9,372 nucleotides of DNA from an uncultured Mesocricetibacter sp. (GTDB taxonomy: Bacteria > Pseudomonadota > Gammaproteobacteria > Enterobacterales > Pasteurellaceae). The DNA is taken from NCBI GenBank assembly GCA_905373425.1, contig CAJPST010000089.1, positions 1 through 9,372 of the forward strand, written 5' to 3'. This document shows, in pieces, positions 7,016 to 9,372 of this stretch. Numbering within the stretch: the first letter of the stretch is position 1; each line of letters starts with the position of its first letter. The translations under genes were made by a program, and so were the position numbers. The notes under the pieces are model-generated. The model was not told where the DNA came from. It saw nothing but the letters and a program-made list of their open reading frames with translations, and searched no databases.

Positions 7016-8443
7016 ATGTCAGAAGGTTTAGTACAGGCTGCATATATTGTAGCGGCATTACTCTTTATTATGAGCTTAGCCGGTCTTTCTAAACACGAAA
7101 CGGCAAAAGCGGGTTGTTGGTATGGCATTATCGGTATGACAATCGCTTTGGTAGCGACGATTTTTGGCCCTAAAACCGAAGGTCAATTTTGGATTTTAGT
7201 GGCTATGGCGATCGGTGCCGTGCTGGGAATTCAGCGCGCGCTTAAAGTCGAAATGACTGAAATGCCGGAACTGGTTGCGCTTTTACACAGCTTTGTTGGT
7301 TTAGCGGCGGTATTGGTCGGTTTTAATAGCTACGGATTGCATGACATTCCGGTTATGCCTGCAGGTTTAAATGAGGCTGCGCAGGCAACGTTCTTAGCTG
7401 AACAGATCGTATTGGATAATATTCACCATGTTGAAGTTTTTCTTGGTGTGTTTATCGGTGCAGTTACTTTCACCGGTTCTATTGTTGCCTTTGGTAAATT
7501 GCGCGGTATTTACGACTCCAAAGCGTTAATGTTGCCACATCGTCATAAATTAAATTTAGCGGCATTGGTAATTTCTGCGTTCTTAATGTGGGCGTTCTTG
7601 AAAGAACCAAGTAATATATTCCCGCTCTTGTTAATGACAGTAATCGCATTAGCATTCGGTTGGCATTTAGTCGCTTCCATCGGTGGTGCCGATATGCCGG
7701 TTGTAGTTTCTATGCTGAACTCTTATTCAGGTTGGGCAGCCGCGGCGGCAGGCTTTATGCTTAGCAACGATTTATTAATCGTTACCGGTGCATTAGTCGG
7801 TTCATCGGGTGCGATCCTGTCTTATATTATGTGTAAAGCGATGAACCGTTCGTTTATCAGTGTTATTGCCGGTGGTTTCGGTAACGACGTGCAGGCAAGT
7901 TCTGATGAAGAACAAGGAGAGCATCGTGAAACAACTGCTGAAGAAGTGGCGGAATTGTTGAAAAACTCTAGTTCAGTCATCATCACTCCGGGATACGGCA
8001 TGGCCGTAGCACAGGCACAATATCCGGTGGCAGAAATTACAGCCAAATTACGTGAGCGCGGTGTGAACGTACGTTTCGGGATTCACCCGGTTGCCGGACG
8101 TTTGCCTGGACACATGAACGTGCTACTGGCGGAAGCTAAGGTGCCTTACGATATTGTATTAGAAATGGATGAAATCAATGAAGATTTTGCCGATACTGAC
8201 ACCGTATTAGTTATTGGTGCCAATGATACTGTAAATCCGGCGGCAATGGATGATCCGAATAGTCCGATAGCCGGAATGCCGGTGCTAGAAGTATGGAAGG
8301 CACAAAACGTCATTGTATTCAAACGTTCTATGAATACAGGATATGCTGGGGTACAAAATCCGTTATTCTTTAAAGAAAACACTCAAATGCTATTTGGTGA
8401 TGCTAAAGATAGAGTGGATGATATTCTGAAAGCACTTAATTAA
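7016..8443 (+). CDS. pntB: NAD(P) transhydrogenase subunit beta
   Basis: 475 residues. The N-terminal part (1 to about 285) is the multi-helix membrane domain II that carries protons. His91 in LLHSFVGLAAVLVGFNSYG is the residue known from E. coli to take part in proton translocation. The C-terminal NADP(H)-binding domain III (about 305-475) has TPGYGMAVAQAQYPVAEI (324-341), GIHPVAGRLPGHMNV (355-369) and GANDTVNPAA (401-410). From memory of the E. coli protein (about 462 residues), this one carries a longer loop after residue 109 (DIPVMPAGLNEAAQATFLAEQ), between two membrane helices. The charged hinge 292-310 (SSDEEQGEHRETTAEE) links domains II and III. A GGGAGAGAAA site lies in the 11-bp gap after pntA. 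The gene is probably the end of the transcript. Confidence 0.98.
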   Translation: MSEGLVQAAYIVAALLFIMSLAGLSKHETAKAGCWYGIIGMTIALVATIFGPKTEGQFWILVAMAIGAVLGIQRALKVEMTEMPELVALLHSFVGLAAVLVGFNSYGLHDIPVMPAGLNEAAQATFLAEQIVLDNIHHVEVFLGVFIGAVTFTGSIVAFGKLRGIYDSKALMLPHRHKLNLAALVISAFLMWAFLKEPSNIFPLLLMTVIALAFGWHLVASIGGADMPVVVSMLNSYSGWAAAAAGFMLSNDLLIVTGALVGSSGAILSYIMCKAMNRSFISVIAGGFGNDVQASSDEEQGEHRETTAEEVAELLKNSSSVIITPGYGMAVAQAQYPVAEITAKLRERGVNVRFGIHPVAGRLPGHMNVLLAEAKVPYDIVLEMDEINEDFADTDTVLVIGANDTVNPAAMDDPNSPIAGMPVLEVWKAQNVIVFKRSMNTGYAGVQNPLFFKENTQMLFGDAKDRVDDILKALN

Positions 8444-8449
8444 TTGCCT

Positions 8450-8488
8450 AAGGAGAATGGGGTAATCCTGTTCTCCTTTACTGTTTTT
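8450..8488 (+). terminator. Rho-independent terminator after pntB
   Basis: AAGGAGAA (8450-8457) pairs with TTCTCCTT (8471-8478). The stem can continue inwards through GGGG/TCCT pairing with G-T wobbles to a tiny TAA loop. Five T residues (8484-8488) follow after the spacer TACTG. It begins 6 bp after the pntB stop. The spacer before the T run is longer than ideal. Confidence 0.72.
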
Positions 8489-8496
8489 ATAGGGGG

Positions 8497-8601
8497 GATG
8501 AATCCGTTACCGGTAGTTTTACCGATCGTAGTTAATGCCGAGATTCACAATATGCTCCTATCATAGCCGAGATGTATCCTGATTTAAAAGTACTGCAATA
8601 A
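8497..8601 (+). other. Possible decayed reading frame, function not recognised
   Basis: In this frame the bases read DESVTGSFTDRS, a TAA stop at 8533-8535, then CRDSQYAPIIAEMYPDLKVLQ and TAA at 8599. Apart from the one stop it reads like protein, with an aromatic/hydrophobic pattern ending in MYPDLKVLQ. The shape (G-x-F-T-D-R, Cys, then YPDLKV) faintly recalls the C-terminal end of toxin-type deaminase domains, but the CxxC zinc motif is not present and the fragment is very short. It has no start codon with a ribosome site. It could be a gene remnant or chance. Confidence 0.18.
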
Positions 8602-8614
8602 AATAGTGTAAAAA

Positions 8615-8643
8615 TCGACCGCACTTTTGCTGTTAGATATAAA
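8615..8643 (+). promoter_or_regulatory. Candidate promoter overlapping the inverted uptake-signal pair
   Basis: TCGACC (8615-8620, 4 of 6 to TTGACA), a 17-base spacer, and TATAAA (8638-8643, 5 of 6 to TATAAT) would start transcription near 8650, about 43 bases before the next gene. The -35 lies in the left arm of the inverted repeat; the -10 spans the loop and the right arm. It is the best promoter-like pair I saw upstream of the 8693 gene, and the 35 bases after the hairpin leave no room for another. It is a sequence match only. Confidence 0.3.
8618..8626 (-). repeat. Uptake signal sequence, minus-strand copy
   Basis: ACCGCACTT on the plus strand is an exact AAGTGCGGT on the minus strand, followed (minus strand) by CGATTTTT. 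It is the left arm of the inverted pair and the only minus-strand copy in the window. Confidence 0.93.
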
Positions 8644-8650
8644 GTGCGGT
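8642..8650 (+). repeat. Uptake signal sequence, plus-strand copy of the inverted pair
   Basis: Exact AAGTGCGGT followed by CGATTTTCC; the right arm of the inverted pair, 42 bp before the next start codon. Confidence 0.93.
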
Positions 8651-8692
8651 CGATTTTCCCATTATTTTGAAGATAAATTTTGAGAGAAAACT

Positions 8693-9301
8693 ATGTCGCA
8701 ATCTGTCACTACCAACATAAAAATTGAAACGCATCCATTTCCACCTGTTTTACCGCCACACGCGACCGTAATGATGATGGGCACCTTTCCGCCGAAATCG
8801 GAAAAGCGTTGTATGGAATTTCATTATCCGAATTTCCAAAATGATATGTGGCGGATTTATGGCTTGGTATTTTTTAATGACGCACAATACTTTCAAGTTA
8901 AAGGAGAGAAACGTTTTGATGCAGAACGGATCAAAACCTTTCTTTATGAACGTGGAATTGCCTCATGTCCGACGGTTATCAAAGCAGTTCGTGAACAAGA
9001 TAATGCCTCGGATAAATTTCTTAAAATTATCGAAACCGTCGATTTAAAAGCCGTACTGGAGAAAATGCCGAATTGCCGTTGGTTATTTACTACCGGAGGA
9101 AAAGCCACAGAAGTATTATTTAGTTTAGTGCCACAAAGATTAAAAGAACCGAAAACCAATGAATACATTGATTTTCCCTTTGCAGGCAGAGAACTAAAAC
9201 TTTACCGCTTGCCTTCGACTTCACGTGCTTATCCGCTCCGCCTAGAGAAAAAAGCCGAGGCATACCGCCAATTTTTCTATTTAGCCGGTTTATTGGGTTA
9301 G
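8693..9301 (+). CDS. Uracil-DNA glycosylase-fold family protein
   Basis: 202 residues, soluble, no signal peptide or membrane segment. Motifs resemble the uracil-DNA glycosylase superfamily, mainly the Mug/TDG-like layout: MMMGTFPPKSEKR (27-39) at the position of the first active-site loop, a central LFTTGGKATEVLF (131-143) in the style of the strand-turn-helix core, and LPSTSRAYP (173-181) at the position of the DNA-intercalating loop (compare LPSPS/NPS). Between them EFHYPNFQNDMWRIYGLVFF (42-61) has the aromatic N-x-FW type pattern used for base recognition. Substrate is not known: it may remove uracil or mismatched or damaged bases, or be inactive, since the usual catalytic Asp/Asn of the first loop is not obvious. 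The start has a GAGAG site about 6 bp upstream. It stands alone behind the inverted uptake-signal pair, and no partner gene is visible. Confidence 0.65.
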   Translation: MSQSVTTNIKIETHPFPPVLPPHATVMMMGTFPPKSEKRCMEFHYPNFQNDMWRIYGLVFFNDAQYFQVKGEKRFDAERIKTFLYERGIASCPTVIKAVREQDNASDKFLKIIETVDLKAVLEKMPNCRWLFTTGGKATEVLFSLVPQRLKEPKTNEYIDFPFAGRELKLYRLPSTSRAYPLRLEKKAEAYRQFFYLAGLLG

Positions 9302-9372
9302 GGATTTTTTAGAAAGAAAAATGTAGTGATCAACTAATTCAACAGTCCCCGATAGGTTGTTTTTGTTAAAAC

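Larger units (their letters stand above)
8611..8657 (+). terminator. Inverted pair of uptake signals forming a long hairpin
   Basis: AAAATCGACCGCACTTT (8611-8627) and AAAGTGCGGTCGATTTT (8641-8657) are exact reverse complements, giving a 17-bp stem with a 13-base loop. Closely spaced inverted USS pairs are a known pasteurellacean arrangement and are thought to double as intrinsic terminators. Here the arm ends in TTTT on one side and begins with AAAA on the other, so it could work in both directions, though the T run is short. It would act as a back-up stop behind the pntB hairpin. Confidence 0.7.

Noticed and set aside
9340..9365. Terminator after the last gene
   Set aside because: CAAC and GTTG pair for only 4 bp; the T run after it is not enough to support a terminator.
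1..9372. CRISPR arrays, tRNA or rRNA genes, insertion sequences, attachment sites
   Set aside because: I saw no regular spaced repeats, no cloverleaf-like segment, and no transposase or terminal repeats.

Overview
The window comes from a Gram-negative gammaproteobacterium of the Pasteurellaceae, most likely Aggregatibacter or a close Haemophilus/Pasteurella relative. The evidence is five perfect copies of the 9-base uptake signal sequence AAGTGCGGT (Hin-type, one on the minus strand), the tail of a tad (tight adherence) locus, a cvpA-purF-ubiX order shared with E. coli, and protein sequences very close to the enterobacterial/pasteurellacean forms. The genus is an inference; there is no rRNA or species marker here.

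Layout: every gene is on the plus strand. Positions 1-2423 hold the end of the tad locus: tadF, cut by the left window edge, and a complete tadG with a von Willebrand A (vWA) domain, closed by a strong intrinsic terminator at 2437-2471. Positions 2656-5281 hold a tight operon, cvpA-purF-ubiX (15-bp gap, then 11-bp overlap), joining an inner membrane protein, the first committed enzyme of purine synthesis and the prenyl-FMN synthase needed for ubiquinone. Positions 5472-8443 hold pntA-pntB, the membrane proton-translocating transhydrogenase, followed by a terminator hairpin. Positions 8444-8692 are intergenic, with a possible decayed reading frame and a perfect inverted pair of uptake signals (17-bp arms). 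Positions 8693-9301 hold a uracil-DNA-glycosylase-fold family protein. The last 71 bases show nothing I can support.

The tad segment works in assembly of Flp pili for surface adherence. The rest is housekeeping: purine synthesis, quinone synthesis and NADPH/NADH balance. The tad part contains no uptake signal, while the 6.9 kb after it contains five. This fits the published view of tad loci as mobile colonisation islands, with the right edge of the island between 2424 and 2655.

I found no clearly new multi-gene system. The points most worth a second look are the uptake-signal architecture (one copy forms the C-terminus of UbiX; an inverted pair doubles as terminator and perhaps overlaps a promoter), the little-studied glycosylase-like gene, a loop insertion in PntB, and a short decayed reading frame after pntB.
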